Below, piece after piece: positions 1-12,393 of a stretch of DNA of 64,000 nucleotides; positions within the stretch are counted from its first letter, which is position 1; every line of letters starts with the position of its first letter. This stretch comes from Rhizobium esperanzae. GTDB taxonomy: Bacteria > Pseudomonadota > Alphaproteobacteria > Rhizobiales > Rhizobiaceae. The stretch covers positions 124,001-188,000 of the forward strand of contig NZ_JACIFY010000010.1 in NCBI RefSeq assembly GCF_014197615.1. The letters run 5' to 3'. A program made the translations under genes and the position numbers. Under the pieces are notes generated by a model. It did no database searches. It had not been told where the DNA came from and saw only the letters and a list, made by a program, of their open reading frames with translations.

Positions 1-153
1 GAAATAAGGGCAGATCGGCGGACGGGCGGGGGCCTCAAGCTGCAGATGCCGGTGCGGGTTCCGGACCTGGAACGCGCGATAGAGAATTTGGGCGACATCC
101 GCTGTCGGCAGGACGAAAGATCCGGCTTGGCAATGAGACTGTTGCAAAAATAG
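1..153 (+). CDS. C-terminal tail of an unidentified gene upstream of nuoG (partial)
   Basis: Frame 1 is open from the window edge to a TAG at 151-153, with GC-rich third positions over most of its middle, as expected of coding DNA here. The 50 visible residues match no family I recognise. They include a short helix-like stretch, PDLERAIENLGDI. The stop lies 46 bases before nuoG, so this would be the last part of a gene lying between nuoF and nuoG. Frame 3 is also open across the region, so the assignment is tentative. Confidence 0.35.
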   Translation, partial: EIRADRRTGGGLKLQMPVRVPDLERAIENLGDIRCRQDERSGLAMRLLQK

Positions 154-199
154 GTTTGTTTGCCGTCATCAGGCAAACGGGAAACAGGACTGAGCGACG

Positions 200-2281
200 A
201 TGGCAAAACTGAAGATTGACGGCAACGAGATCGAAGTTCCGGATCATTTCACGCTGTTGCAGGCGTGCGAAGACGCCGGCGCCGAGGTTCCGCGCTTCTG
301 CTTCCACGAGCGCCTGTCGGTTGCCGGCAACTGCCGCATGTGCCTTGTCGAAGTGAAGGGCGGCCCGCCGAAGCCGCAGGCTTCCTGCGCCATGAGCGTG
401 CGCGACATCCGCGGCGGCCCGAACGGCGAACTGCCCGAGGTCTTCACCAACACCCCGATGGTCAAGAAGGCCCGCGAAGGTGTGATGGAATTCCTGCTGA
501 TCAACCATCCGCTCGATTGCCCGATCTGCGACCAGGGCGGCGAATGCGACCTGCAGGACCAGGCGATGGCCTTCGGCATCGACACCTCGCGCTATCAGGA
601 AGACAAGCGCGCCGTCGAAGACAAGTATATCGGCCCGCTGGTCAAGACGGTGATGAACCGCTGCATTCACTGCACGCGCTGCGTCCGCTTCACCACCGAA
701 GTCGCCGGCATTTCCGAACTCGGCCTGATCGGCCGCGGCGAGGATGCGGAAATCACCACTTATCTCGAGCAGGCGATGACCTCCGAGCTGCAGGGCAACG
801 TCGTCGATCTTTGCCCGGTCGGCGCGCTCACCTCCAAGCCCTTCGCCTTCACCGCCCGCCCGTGGGAATTGAACAAGACCGAATCGATCGACGTCATGGA
901 CGCCGTCGGTTCTGCGATCCGTGTCGACACCCGCGGCCGTGAAGTCATGCGCGTCCTGCCGCGTGTCAACGAGGCGATCAACGAAGAGTGGATTTCCGAC
1001 AAGAGCCGTTTCATCTGGGACGGCCTGAAGACCCAGCGCCTCGACCGGCCTTATGTGCGCCGCGACGGTCGCCTGCAGCCGGCGACCTGGGCCGAAGCCT
1101 TCGGCGCCATCAAGGCCGCCGTCGGCGCTACCTCGGGTGACAAGATCGGTGCGATCGCAGGCGACCTCGCTTCGGTCGAGGAAATGTATGCGCTCTCCGA
1201 ACTGGTGAAGTCGCTGGGATCGGCCAATCTCGACTGTCGCCAGGATGGGACGGCACTCGATCCGTCGCTCGGCCGCGCCAGCTACCTCTTCAACCCGACG
1301 ATATCAGGCATCGACCAGGCCGACGCGCTGCTGATCATCGGCGCCAATCCGCGCTTCGAGGCGGCGATCCTCAACGCCCGTATCCGCAAGCGCTGGCGCC
1401 GCGGCAAGTTCCCGATCGGCGTGATCGGCGAGCCGGGCGAACTGCGTTACAGCTATGATTACCTCGGCAGCGGTCCCGACACGCTGAAGGATCTGGTCGA
1501 TGGCGGCCACGCCTTCGCCGACGTCTTGAAGAATGCCGCCAAGCCGATGATTATCATCGGCCAGGGAGCGCTGTCGCGCACCGATGGCGCCGGCGTTCTC
1601 GCCAGTGCCGCCAAGCTTGCCGGTTCGGTCGGCGCTGTTGTCGAAGGCTGGAACGGCTTTGCGGTCCTCCATACCGCAGCGTCCCGCGTCGGCGGCCTCG
1701 ACCTCGGCTTCGTGCCGGGTGCTGCGGGCGTCAACGCCGCCGAAATGCTGACGGCGATGGATGTACTCTTCCTGCTCGGTGCCGACGAACTCGACTTCAC
1801 CGCCAAGAAGGCCAAGCTCACCGTCTATATCGGCTCGCACGGCGATAACGGCGCGCACCATGCCGACGTCATCCTGCCGGCCGCAGCCTATACCGAAAAG
1901 TCCGGCACCTGGGTCAACACCGAAGGCCGCGTCCAGATGGGCAGCCGCGCAGGTTTTGCGCCGGGTGATGCCCGCGAGGACTGGGCCATCATCCGCGCCC
2001 TTTCCGACGTGCTCGGCAAGAAGCTTCCCTTCGATTCGCTGAGCGAATTGCGCGTCCGGCTCTATGCCGCTTTCCCGCATTTCGCCGCCATCGACGAGAT
2101 CGCCGAAACCGATAGCGCCCAAATTGCCGCAGTCGCGAAAAAAGCCGGCAAGATGAACAAGTCAGGGTTTGCGTCGCCGGTGAAAGACTTCTATTTGACG
2201 AACCCGATCGCGCGTGCCTCGGCTGTCATGGCCGAGTGCTCGGCATTGGCCCGCAACAACTTCAAAGTCGCGGCAGAGTAA
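200..2281 (+). CDS. nuoG: NADH-quinone oxidoreductase subunit G (complex I)
   Basis: NuoG is the large iron-sulfur subunit of the peripheral arm of complex I and passes electrons from the NuoEF module toward NuoI. The 693 residues begin with a ferredoxin-like 2Fe-2S domain (Cys in FCFHERLS and GNCRMCLVEV, about residues 34-48). The His/Cys cluster motif HPLDCPICDQGGECDLQDQ follows at about 98-116, then the 4Fe-4S motif CIHCTRCVRF near 155 and CPVGALTSKPF near 205. The rest is a molybdopterin-oxidoreductase-like domain. The length is that of alphaproteobacterial and mitochondrial homologues, well below the roughly 900 residues of the enterobacterial protein. It is followed 12 bases later by nuoH. 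Confidence 0.98.
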   Translation: MAKLKIDGNEIEVPDHFTLLQACEDAGAEVPRFCFHERLSVAGNCRMCLVEVKGGPPKPQASCAMSVRDIRGGPNGELPEVFTNTPMVKKAREGVMEFLLINHPLDCPICDQGGECDLQDQAMAFGIDTSRYQEDKRAVEDKYIGPLVKTVMNRCIHCTRCVRFTTEVAGISELGLIGRGEDAEITTYLEQAMTSELQGNVVDLCPVGALTSKPFAFTARPWELNKTESIDVMDAVGSAIRVDTRGREVMRVLPRVNEAINEEWISDKSRFIWDGLKTQRLDRPYVRRDGRLQPATWAEAFGAIKAAVGATSGDKIGAIAGDLASVEEMYALSELVKSLGSANLDCRQDGTALDPSLGRASYLFNPTISGIDQADALLIIGANPRFEAAILNARIRKRWRRGKFPIGVIGEPGELRYSYDYLGSGPDTLKDLVDGGHAFADVLKNAAKPMIIIGQGALSRTDGAGVLASAAKLAGSVGAVVEGWNGFAVLHTAASRVGGLDLGFVPGAAGVNAAEMLTAMDVLFLLGADELDFTAKKAKLTVYIGSHGDNGAHHADVILPAAAYTEKSGTWVNTEGRVQMGSRAGFAPGDAREDWAIIRALSDVLGKKLPFDSLSELRVRLYAAFPHFAAIDEIAETDSAQIAAVAKKAGKMNKSGFASPVKDFYLTNPIARASAVMAECSALARNNFKVAAE

Positions 2282-2293
2282 GGGCAGGGGACT

Positions 2294-3337
2294 ATGGATT
2301 CTTTCTTTTCGACCTATGTCTGGCCGGCGATCATCATGATCGGTCAGTCGCTGCTGCTTCTGGTCTGCCTGCTCGTCTTTATCGCCTATGTGCTGCTTGC
2401 TGACCGCAAGATCTGGGCGGCCGTACAGCTGCGCCGCGGCCCGAACGTCGTCGGCCCCTTCGGCCTGTTCCAGTCCTTCGCCGACCTTCTGAAGTTCGTC
2501 TTCAAGGAGCCGATCATTCCGGCCGGCGCCAACAAGGCAGTGTTCCTGCTGGCCCCGCTGGTGACCGTGCTGCTGGCGCTGTCCACCTGGGCGGTGGTGC
2601 CGCTCGCCGACGGATGGGTGATCGCCAACATCAATGTCGGCATCCTCTATATCTTCGCGATCTCCTCGCTCGAGGTCTACGGCATCATCATGGGCGGCTG
2701 GGCTTCGAATTCGAAGTATCCGTTCCTCGGTGCGCTGCGCTCGGCGGCACAGATGGTGTCCTATGAAGTCTCGATCGGCTTCGTCATCGTCACTGTGCTT
2801 CTCTGCGTCGGCTCGCTGAACCTGACCGATATCGTCAATGCGCAGCATACCGGCCTCGGCACCATGCTCGGCCTGCCGGCGTCGTTCCTCGACTGGCACT
2901 GGCTGTCGCTGTTCCCGATGTTCATCATCTTCTTCATTTCGGCGCTTGCCGAGACGAACCGTCCGCCCTTCGACCTTCCGGAAGCCGAATCGGAACTCGT
3001 CGCCGGCTTCATGGTCGAATATGGCTCCTCGCCATACATGATGTTCATGCTCGGCGAATATGCGGCCGTCTGCCTGATGTGCTCGCTGACGACGATCCTG
3101 TTCCTCGGCGGCTGGCTGCCTCCGGTCGATATCTGGATCCTCAACTGGGTTCCCGGCATCATCTGGTTCATGCTGAAGGCCTGCTTCGTGTTCTTCATGT
3201 TCGCGATGGTCAAGGCTTTCGTCCCGCGCTACCGCTACGACCAGCTCATGCGCCTCGGCTGGAAGGTCTTCCTGCCGCTGTCGCTCGCCATGGTCATCAT
3301 CGTTGCATTCGTGCTGAAGCTGATGGGTTGGGCATGA
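2294..3337 (+). CDS. nuoH: NADH-quinone oxidoreductase subunit H
   Basis: NuoH is the inner-membrane subunit at the junction of the peripheral and membrane arms, where it forms much of the quinone chamber. The 347-residue product has about eight hydrophobic segments. It carries the conserved acidic loop [19 protein letters not shown] near residues 217-235, which is the family hallmark. The length is normal. It sits between nuoG and nuoI in the usual order, with a 12-base gap upstream and 40 bases downstream, and is certainly cotranscribed with them. Confidence 0.98.
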
Positions 3338-3377
3338 TGATGCCAGCTCTCGTTTCCGGCAAAATTGGAGGTTGAAG

Positions 3378-3869
3378 ATGGGAAGCTTGTCCAGCTCCAT
3401 CAGCTCGCTGTTCCTCAAGGAATTCTTCGGCGCATTCTTTCTGTCGATGCGCTATTTCTTCCGCCAGAAGGCGACGATCAACTATCCCTTCGAAAAGGGT
3501 CCGGTCTCCCCGCGCTTCCGCGGCGAGCACGCGCTACGCCGTTATCCGAACGGCGAGGAACGCTGCATCGCCTGCAAGCTCTGCGAGGCGATCTGTCCTG
3601 CCCAGGCGATCACCATCGAGGCCGGTCCGCGCCGCAACGACGGCACGCGCCGCACGGTGCGCTACGACATCGACATGGTGAAGTGCATCTATTGCGGCTT
3701 CTGCCAGGAAGCCTGCCCGGTCGACGCGATCGTCGAAGGCCCGAATTTCGAATTTGCGACGGAAACCCGCGAAGAGCTCTATTTCGACAAGGCGCGCCTT
3801 CTCGATAACGGCGACCGGTGGGAGCGCGAAATCGCCCGCAACATCGCGATCGATTCGCCGTACCGCTGA
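3378..3869 (+). CDS. nuoI: NADH-quinone oxidoreductase subunit I
   Basis: NuoI carries the two 4Fe-4S clusters (N6a/N6b) that lead electrons to the terminal cluster in NuoB. The 163 residues show both motifs, [12 protein letters not shown] near residue 62 and [12 protein letters not shown] near residue 101. I chose the ATG at 3378 because GGAGG lies at 3367-3371, six bases upstream. A TTG two codons earlier is in frame but too close to that site. Unusually, about 140 bases with strong hairpins separate it from nuoJ. Confidence 0.97.
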
Positions 3870-3884
3870 TTGGGTTTTGAAATG

Positions 3885-3986
3885 CCGCGATGGAGCACTG
3901 CTGCTCCTGTCGCGGTCAATATGCACAGGAGCTTTGCCGGTCAGCCGCGCAAGGCTCTATCGGGCAGAAAAACTCCCGGCTGCCCG
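3885..3986 (+). other. Two hairpins in the nuoI-nuoJ intercistronic gap
   Basis: Two inverted repeats lie in the only sizeable gap of this part of the operon. In the first, CCGCGA plus GGAGC (3885-3896) pairs with GCTCC plus TCGCGG (3903-3915). In the second, CGGGCAG (3961-3967) pairs perfectly with CTGCCCG (3980-3986). Neither has a T-run, so they are probably mRNA processing or stabilising structures rather than terminators. The role is inferred only. Confidence 0.5.
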
Positions 3987-4010
3987 GGGGAAGATGAAAA
4001 AGGCACCAAC

Positions 4011-4625
4011 ATGGGTCTGCAGGCTCTATTTTTCTATCTTTTCGCCTTTATCGCGATAGCGTCGGCGTTCATGGTCATCTGGGCAAAGAACCCGGTTCAT
4101 TCGGTTCTGTTCCTGATCCTGGTGTTCTTCAATGCGGCCGGCCTCTTCCTGCTGGCCGGTGCCGAATTCCTGGCAATGATCCTGCTCGTCGTCTATGTCG
4201 GAGCCGTTGCCGTTCTCTTCCTCTTCGTGGTGATGATGCTCGACATCGACTTCACCGAATTGAGGGCAGGGGTTCTCGAATATGCGCCGATCGGCGGGCT
4301 GATCGGGGTGATCCTGGCGGCCGAGCTGATCGTCGTCATCGGCGGCAGCGTCATCTCGCCTGAGATCGCCAAGTCGGTCGCCATGCCGATCCCGGCGCTG
4401 ACGGAGCGCACCAATACCGCCGCCCTCGGCGACGTGCTCTACACCAACTACGTCTATTTCTTCGAGATCGCCGGTCTGGTGCTGCTGGTCGCGATGATCG
4501 GCGCGATCGTGCTGACGCTGAGGCACCGCACCAATATCAAGCGGCAGAATATCTCGAGGCAGGTTGCCCGCACGCCCGCCACCGCCGTCGAGGTGGTTTC
4601 GGTCAAGCCCGGGCAGGGCGTCTAA
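4011..4625 (+). CDS. nuoJ: NADH-quinone oxidoreductase subunit J
   Basis: NuoJ is a membrane-arm subunit with about five transmembrane helices, next to the quinone-site coupling region. The start at 4011 ([11 protein letters not shown]) gives 204 residues, the usual size, and begins directly with the first helix. The open frame extends back to 3870, but that stretch runs through the hairpins above and has no family similarity, so I reject it. The C-terminal part after residue 165 is basic and cytoplasmic. nuoK follows after 22 bases. Confidence 0.96.
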   Translation: MGLQALFFYLFAFIAIASAFMVIWAKNPVHSVLFLILVFFNAAGLFLLAGAEFLAMILLVVYVGAVAVLFLFVVMMLDIDFTELRAGVLEYAPIGGLIGVILAAELIVVIGGSVISPEIAKSVAMPIPALTERTNTAALGDVLYTNYVYFFEIAGLVLLVAMIGAIVLTLRHRTNIKRQNISRQVARTPATAVEVVSVKPGQGV

Positions 4626-4647
4626 GGCAGGTCAAGGAACAAAGAAC

Positions 4648-4956
4648 ATGGTCATCGGACTTTCCCACTACCTGACGGTCAGCGCCATCCTCTTCACGCT
4701 CGGCGTCTTCGGCATCTTCCTGAACCGGAAGAACGTCATCGTCATCCTGATGTCGGTCGAACTGATCCTGCTTGCCGTCAACATCAACATGGTCGCCTTC
4801 TCCCACTTCCTGAACGACATCGTCGGCCAGGTCTTCGCGCTGTTCATTCTGACGGTGGCGGCTGCCGAAGCGGCGATCGGTCTTGCAATTCTCGTTGTCT
4901 TCTACCGCAACCGCGGCTCGATCGCGGTCGAAGACGTCAATATGATGAAGGGCTGA
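4648..4956 (+). CDS. nuoK: NADH-quinone oxidoreductase subunit K
   Basis: NuoK is a small antiporter-related (MrpC-like) subunit with three transmembrane helices. The 102 residues contain the conserved membrane glutamates in [16 protein letters not shown] and [10 protein letters not shown], which are implicated in proton transfer. The start at 4648 gives the standard N-terminus MVIGLSHYL. Earlier in-frame codons lie inside the end of nuoJ and are rejected. nuoL begins 7 bases after its stop. Confidence 0.97.
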   Translation: MVIGLSHYLTVSAILFTLGVFGIFLNRKNVIVILMSVELILLAVNINMVAFSHFLNDIVGQVFALFILTVAAAEAAIGLAILVVFYRNRGSIAVEDVNMMKG

Positions 4957-4963
4957 GTGGCTC

Positions 4964-6963
<2,000 letters not shown>

Positions 6964-6964
<1 letters not shown>

Positions 6965-8475
6965 TGACCGATTGGCCTATTCTTTCAACGGTCACCTTCC
7001 TGCCGCTCGCCGGCGTGGTGCTCCTGCTCTTGATGAATGGCGACAGCGAAACCGGCCGGAAGAACGTGCTGGGAATCTCGCTGATCACCACCGTCTTCAC
7101 CTTCATCGTCTCGCTCGTCATCTGGATCGGCTTCGATAATGCCAATCCGGGTTTCCAGATGGTCGAAAAGCATGACTGGCTCGGCACCGGCATCGGCTAC
7201 CACGTCGGCGTCGACGGCATCTCCATGCTGTTCGTCATCCTGACGACCTTCCTCATGCCCTTCTGCGTGCTGGCCAGCTGGCTCTCGATCGAGAAGCGCC
7301 TGAAGGAATACATGATCGCCTTCCTCATCCTGGAAGTGATGATGATCGGCGTCTTCGTCTCGCTCGATATCGTGCTCTTCTACGTCTTCTTCGAGGCGGG
7401 CCTCATTCCGATGTTCCTGATCATCGGCGTCTGGGGCGGCAAGGACCGCGTCTATGCGAGCTACAAGTTCTTCCTCTATACGCTGCTCGGCTCGGTGCTG
7501 ATGCTGCTCGCCATCATGGCGATGTACTGGCAGGCCGGCACGACCGATATCACCGCGCTGCTGGCCTACAAGTTCCCGCCGGCGCTGCAGACCTGGTTAT
7601 GGCTTGCCTTCTTCGCCTCGTTTGCCGTGAAGATGCCGATGTGGCCGGTTCATACCTGGCTTCCGGATGCGCACGTTCAGGCGCCGACGGCAGGCTCGGT
7701 GATCCTGGCCGGCGTGCTCCTGAAGCTCGGCGGCTACGGCCTCATCCGCTTCTCGCTCGGCATGTTCCCTGTGGCGTCCGATTATTTCGCGCCGCTCGTC
7801 TTCGCCATGTCCGTCATCGCCATCATCTACACCTCGCTGGTGGCGATGATGCAGGACGACATCAAGAAGCTGATCGCCTATTCCTCGGTGGCGCACATGG
7901 GCTACGTGACCATGGGCATCTTCGCCGCCAACATGCAGGGCGTTCAGGGGTCGATCTTCCAGATGCTGTCGCACGGCATCGTCTCCGGCGCGCTCTTCCT
8001 CTGCGTCGGCGTCGTCTACGACCGCACCCACACCCGCGAGATCAACGCCTATGGCGGCCTCGTCAACAACATGCCGAAATATGCCGTCGCGATGATGGTC
8101 TTCACCATGGCCAATGTCGGGCTTCCCGGCACGTCGGGCTTCATCGGCGAATTCCTGACGCTGATGGGTGTCTTCCGGGTCAATACCTGGGTCGCGCTCT
8201 TTGCCGCCACCGGTGTCATCCTCTCGGCCGCCTACGCACTCTGGCTCTATCGCCGGGTGATCTTCGGCGCGCTGGAGAAGGAAAAGCTGAAGGCGCTGCT
8301 CGATCTTTCGCCGCGTGAACAGCTGATCCTCTATCCGCTGGTCGCACTGACCATCTTCTTCGGCGTTTACCCGGCTCCGGTCTTCGATGCGACGGCCGCC
8401 TCGGTGGATCTGCTGGTCAACAACTACACGGCCGCCGTGCACGCAGCGCAGAATATTGCGCTGTCTATGAATTGA
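6964..8475 (+). CDS. nuoM: NADH-quinone oxidoreductase subunit M
   Basis: NuoM is the second antiporter-like proton-pumping subunit. Its 503 residues form about fourteen helices, with the pump signature [20 protein letters not shown] near residue 220 and the conserved glutamate helix [17 protein letters not shown] near 140. The start codon overlaps the nuoL stop. nuoN follows 18 bases after its stop. Confidence 0.98.
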
Positions 8476-8493
8476 TGACGGGACTTATCGGAC

Positions 8494-9939
8494 ATGACCG
8501 CTGAAACAATTCTCCTCAGTCTGCATCTTTCCGCGCCGGAGCTCATTCTCGCGGTCGGCGCCCTTGTCCTGTTGATGGTCGGCGTCTTCTCAGGCGAGCG
8601 GTCGGGCCTTGTCGTCACCGGCCTCGCCATCGTCCTGCTGCTGGCCTCCGGCCTGTGGCTGCTCTTCGTGCCTGCAGAAGGCCTTGCCTATGGCGGCGTC
8701 TATATGGCCGACGGCTTCTCCCGTTTCATGAAGTTGGTGGCGCTCATCGGTTCGCTGGTCGCCCTGTTCATGACGATGGGCCACGCCCGCGAAAACCAGC
8801 TCGACAAGTTCGAGTTCCCGGTTCTGCTGGTGCTGGCGACCCTCGGCATCCTGCTGATGATCTCGGCCAACGACCTGATCTCGCTCTATCTCGCGCTGGA
8901 ACTGCAGTCGCTGGCGCTCTATGTCGTCGCCGCGATCAACCGCGACAGCCTGAAGTCGACCGAAGCGGGCCTGAAATATTTCGTCCTCGGTGCGCTGTCC
9001 TCCGGCATGCTGCTCTACGGCATGTCGCTGGTCTACGGCTTCACCGGCCACACCCACTTCTCCGAGATCGCCCAGGCGCTTTCGGTCGAGGGTGCGCGTT
9101 CGCTCGGCCTCGTCTTCGGCCTGGTCTTCATCCTCGCCGGCATCGCCTTCAAGATCTCCGCCGTTCCCTTCCACATGTGGACGCCGGATGTTTATGAAGG
9201 CGCCCCGACGCCGGTCACCGCCTTCCTGGCCGCCGCCCCCAAGGTTGCCGCCATGGCGATGATGACCCGCATCGTCATCACCGCCTTCCAGCCGGTCCTG
9301 GCCGACTGGCAGCAGGTCGTCGTCTTCATCTCGATCGCCTCGATGCTGCTCGGCTCGTTCGCCGCCATCGGCCAGAAGAACATCAAACGACTGATGGCCT
9401 ATTCGTCGATCGGCCACATGGGCTATGCGCTGGTCGGCCTTGCCGCCGGCAACCAGACCGGTGTTTCCGGCGTCATGCTTTACATGGTCATCTACATGGT
9501 CATGACCCTCGGCACCTTCGCGATCATCATGTCGATGCGCCGCAAGGACGGCACCGTCGTCGAAAACGTCGACGATCTCGCCGGCCTCTCGACAACGAAC
9601 CCGTTCATGGCCGTCGTGCTGACGGCGCTGATGTTCTCGCTCGCCGGCATCCCGCCGCTGGCCGGCTTCTTCGCCAAGTACTTCGTTTTCGTCGCCGCCA
9701 TCGAAGCCAAGCTCTATGCGCTCGCCATCATCGGCGTTCTCGCCTCGGTCGTCGGCGCCTACTACTATCTGCGCGTCATCAAGCTGATGTGGTTCGATGA
9801 GGCGACCGGCGAATTCGCCCGGGTTTCCGGCGCGCTGCGTCTGGTCTTCGGTCTCTCCGGCCTCTTCGTCACCGCCTATGTCCTCATCGGCGGCCCGATC
9901 GGCGGTGCGGCAGAGCTTGCCGCCGCGACGCTGTTTTAA
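8494..9939 (+). CDS. nuoN: NADH-quinone oxidoreductase subunit N
   Basis: NuoN is the third antiporter-like subunit, nearest to NuoK. The 481-residue protein has about fourteen hydrophobic segments. It carries the family motif [20 protein letters not shown] near residue 220, with its membrane lysine, and the helix [16 protein letters not shown] near 295. Its TAA stop shares one base with the ATG of birA (TAATG), so the biotin ligase gene appears to be read as part of the nuo transcript. Confidence 0.98.
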   Translation: MTAETILLSLHLSAPELILAVGALVLLMVGVFSGERSGLVVTGLAIVLLLASGLWLLFVPAEGLAYGGVYMADGFSRFMKLVALIGSLVALFMTMGHARENQLDKFEFPVLLVLATLGILLMISANDLISLYLALELQSLALYVVAAINRDSLKSTEAGLKYFVLGALSSGMLLYGMSLVYGFTGHTHFSEIAQALSVEGARSLGLVFGLVFILAGIAFKISAVPFHMWTPDVYEGAPTPVTAFLAAAPKVAAMAMMTRIVITAFQPVLADWQQVVVFISIASMLLGSFAAIGQKNIKRLMAYSSIGHMGYALVGLAAGNQTGVSGVMLYMVIYMVMTLGTFAIIMSMRRKDGTVVENVDDLAGLSTTNPFMAVVLTALMFSLAGIPPLAGFFAKYFVFVAAIEAKLYALAIIGVLASVVGAYYYLRVIKLMWFDEATGEFARVSGALRLVFGLSGLFVTAYVLIGGPIGGAAELAAATLF

Positions 9940-10703
9940 TGGCTTCCGACGGACGGCGCCGGATATCGCTCGGCGATTTCAGGCACGATGCTCTGTCGGA
10001 AACATCGTCCACCAATAACGAATGCCTTGCCCGGGCCCGGGCAGGCGATGGCGGCAATCTCTGGGTGACTGCCGAACGACAGACCGGCGGCCGCGGCCGC
10101 CGCGGCAGGCTCTGGGTTTCCGAACGCGGCAATCTTTACGCCTCTCTTTTGCTGATCGACCCGGCGCCGATGGAGCGCCTCGGCTCTCTGCCGCTGGCAA
10201 TCGCCGTTGCCGTGCACCAGGCGATCCGCCGGGTGCTGCCGCTGGGCGCCGAGCCGCTCGAGGTCAAATGGCCGAACGATATCCTCATCGGCCGAAAGAA
10301 GACCTGCGGCATCCTCGTCGAAGGCGAAAGGCTGGCGGACGGCCGCTATGCGCTGATCGTCGGCATCGGCATCAATGTCTCGGTGATGCCGGATAATCCG
10401 CTCTACCCTGCCACCTGCCTGCGTCAGCAGGGAAGCACGGCCTCTGCGGAGGAACTCTTCGCCCATCTCTTCGCGGAGATGGCCGAAGTGCTCGATATAT
10501 GGGATCAGGGCCGCGGCATCGCCGAGATCACGGCGCTGTGGCGCGCGATCGCCTGCGGCATCGGCGAAAAGATCACGGTGAATTTGCCGGACCGATCGAT
10601 TTCCGGCCAATTCGCCGGAATTGATGATAATGGCTTGTTGATGCTCGATACCGGCACTGGCAGGATGATGCCCATTGCTGCCGGTGATGTGTTTTTTGGA
10701 TAG
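9939..10703 (+). CDS. birA: Biotin-[acetyl-CoA-carboxylase] ligase
   Basis: The enzyme joins biotin to the carrier lysine of biotin-dependent carboxylases through biotinyl-5'-AMP. The 254 residues contain the biotin/adenylate loop GGRGRRGRLW near residues 49-58 and KWPNDILIGRKKTCGILVEG near 109-128. A small C-terminal SH3-like domain follows. There is no N-terminal helix-turn-helix, so this is the monofunctional type, unlike the enterobacterial repressor-ligase. It overlaps nuoN by one base and lies 17 bases before rnj. Confidence 0.95.
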   Translation: MASDGRRRISLGDFRHDALSETSSTNNECLARARAGDGGNLWVTAERQTGGRGRRGRLWVSERGNLYASLLLIDPAPMERLGSLPLAIAVAVHQAIRRVLPLGAEPLEVKWPNDILIGRKKTCGILVEGERLADGRYALIVGIGINVSVMPDNPLYPATCLRQQGSTASAEELFAHLFAEMAEVLDIWDQGRGIAEITALWRAIACGIGEKITVNLPDRSISGQFAGIDDNGLLMLDTGTGRMMPIAAGDVFFG

Positions 10704-10720
10704 CGGAAAAAACGAAAATT

Positions 10721-12391
10721 ATGGCGAAACAGGACGAGTTGGTATTCCTGCCTCTGGGCGGCGTTGGCGAGATCGGCATGAATCTCGCTCTTTATGGCTA
10801 CGGCCCGCCCGAACATCGCCAATGGATCATGGTCGATTGCGGCGTCACTTTTCCAGGCCCGGACCTGCCGGGTGTCGATCTCGTGCTGCCCGATATCCGC
10901 TTCCTCGCCAGCGAGCGCAAGAACCTCAAGGCGATCATCATCACCCATGCGCATGAAGATCATTACGGCGCGCTCGCCGATCTCTGGCCGGGTCTCAACG
11001 TGCCGGTCTATGCCTCGGGCTTTACCGCAGGTCTGCTCGAAGCCAAGCGCAATTTCGAGAAGGCGGCGATCGGCGAAGTGCCGGTGACGCCGTTCAAGGC
11101 TGGCGATACGATCAATGCCGGCCCCTTCAGCATCGAGGGTGTGGCCGTCAACCATTCGATCCCCGAGCCGATGTCGCTGATGATCCGCACGCCGGCCGGC
11201 AACGTTATCCACACCGGCGACTGGAAGATCGACCATGAGCCCTCGCTCGGGCCGCTGACCGACGAGACGCGGTTCCGCCAGCTCGGCGACGAAGGCGTGC
11301 TGGCGCTGATGTGCGATTCCACCAATGCGCTGCGCGACGGTGTTTCGCCCTCCGAGAAGGATGTATCGGAAAGCCTGCGCAAGATCATCGAGGATGCCGA
11401 GGGCCGGGTGGCGATCACCACCTTCTCGTCGAATGTCGGGCGTATCCGCACCATCGCCGAGGCGGCCGAGGCGGCTGGCCGCGAAGTGCTGCTGCTCGGC
11501 AGTTCGCTGAAGCGCGTCGTCAACGTCGCTCAGGACATCGGCCTGATGGAAGGCGTGAAGCCCTTCATCGCCGAGGAGGAATACGGCTATATCCCGCGCG
11601 ACAAGGTCGTCGTCATCCTGACCGGCAGTCAGGGCGAGGCACGCGCAGCCCTTGCCAAGCTCTCCCGCGACGAGATGCGCAATGTGGCGTTTGCCGCAGG
11701 CGATATCGTCGTCTTTTCCTCGCGCGCCATCCCCGGCAACGAGAAGGCGATCCAGGATATCAAGAACGGCCTCGTCGAGCAGGGCGTGCACATCATCACC
11801 GATACCGAAGCCCTGGTCCACGTTTCCGGCCATCCGCGCCGCAACGAGTTGCAGCGGATGTACGAGTGGACGCGGCCGAAGATCGTCGTTCCCGTGCATG
11901 GCGAGGCGACGCACCTGACGGCGCACAAGGAGCTTGCCGAGCAATCCGGCATCGCGATCGTGCCACGGGTGCGCAACGGCGATATCCTGCGGCTGGCGCC
12001 CGGTCCCGTCGAGGTGATCGGCGAGGCGCCGCATGGCCGCATCTACAAGGACGGCTCGCTGATCGGCGATTTCGACGAGATGGGCATCGGCGAACGCAAG
12101 AAGCTCTCCTATGTCGGCCATGTCGCGGTCAACGTCGTGCTGGACGCCCGTTATGACATCGTCGGCGATCCCGATCTCGTTGCTATCGGCCTGCCTGTCT
12201 ATGACGATGAGGGCGAGGAGATGGAAGATACGCTTTTCGACGCGGCGATCAGCGCCATCGAAAGCATTCCGCGCGCCCGTCGCAAGGATCTCGACATGCT
12301 GCAGGAGGCCGTGCGCCGGGCCATCCGTTCGGCCGCCAACCACGCCTGGGGCAAGAAGCCCGTCGTCACCGCCTTCGTCACCAAGGTCTGA
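10721..12391 (+). CDS. rnj: Ribonuclease J
   Basis: RNase J is a metallo-beta-lactamase/beta-CASP nuclease with 5'-3' exonuclease and endonuclease activity in RNA maturation and decay. The 556-residue protein shows the zinc motif HAHEDHYGAL near residue 76, further ligands (HTGDWKIDHE near 164) and beta-CASP motifs, including VPVHGEATHL near 389 and VSGHPRRNELQRMY near 367. In rhizobia a single RNase J coexists with RNase E, which is also encoded here (42202-45078). It lies in the nuoN-birA-rnj-mce run, with 2 bases to mce. Confidence 0.97.
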   Translation: MAKQDELVFLPLGGVGEIGMNLALYGYGPPEHRQWIMVDCGVTFPGPDLPGVDLVLPDIRFLASERKNLKAIIITHAHEDHYGALADLWPGLNVPVYASGFTAGLLEAKRNFEKAAIGEVPVTPFKAGDTINAGPFSIEGVAVNHSIPEPMSLMIRTPAGNVIHTGDWKIDHEPSLGPLTDETRFRQLGDEGVLALMCDSTNALRDGVSPSEKDVSESLRKIIEDAEGRVAITTFSSNVGRIRTIAEAAEAAGREVLLLGSSLKRVVNVAQDIGLMEGVKPFIAEEEYGYIPRDKVVVILTGSQGEARAALAKLSRDEMRNVAFAAGDIVVFSSRAIPGNEKAIQDIKNGLVEQGVHIITDTEALVHVSGHPRRNELQRMYEWTRPKIVVPVHGEATHLTAHKELAEQSGIAIVPRVRNGDILRLAPGPVEVIGEAPHGRIYKDGSLIGDFDEMGIGERKKLSYVGHVAVNVVLDARYDIVGDPDLVAIGLPVYDDEGEEMEDTLFDAAISAIESIPRARRKDLDMLQEAVRRAIRSAANHAWGKKPVVTAFVTKV

Positions 12392-12393
12392 CC

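Noticed and set aside
3870..4010. N-terminal extension of NuoJ by 47 residues
   Set aside because: The extension runs through hairpin structures and matches no NuoJ. The start at 4011 gives the standard protein.
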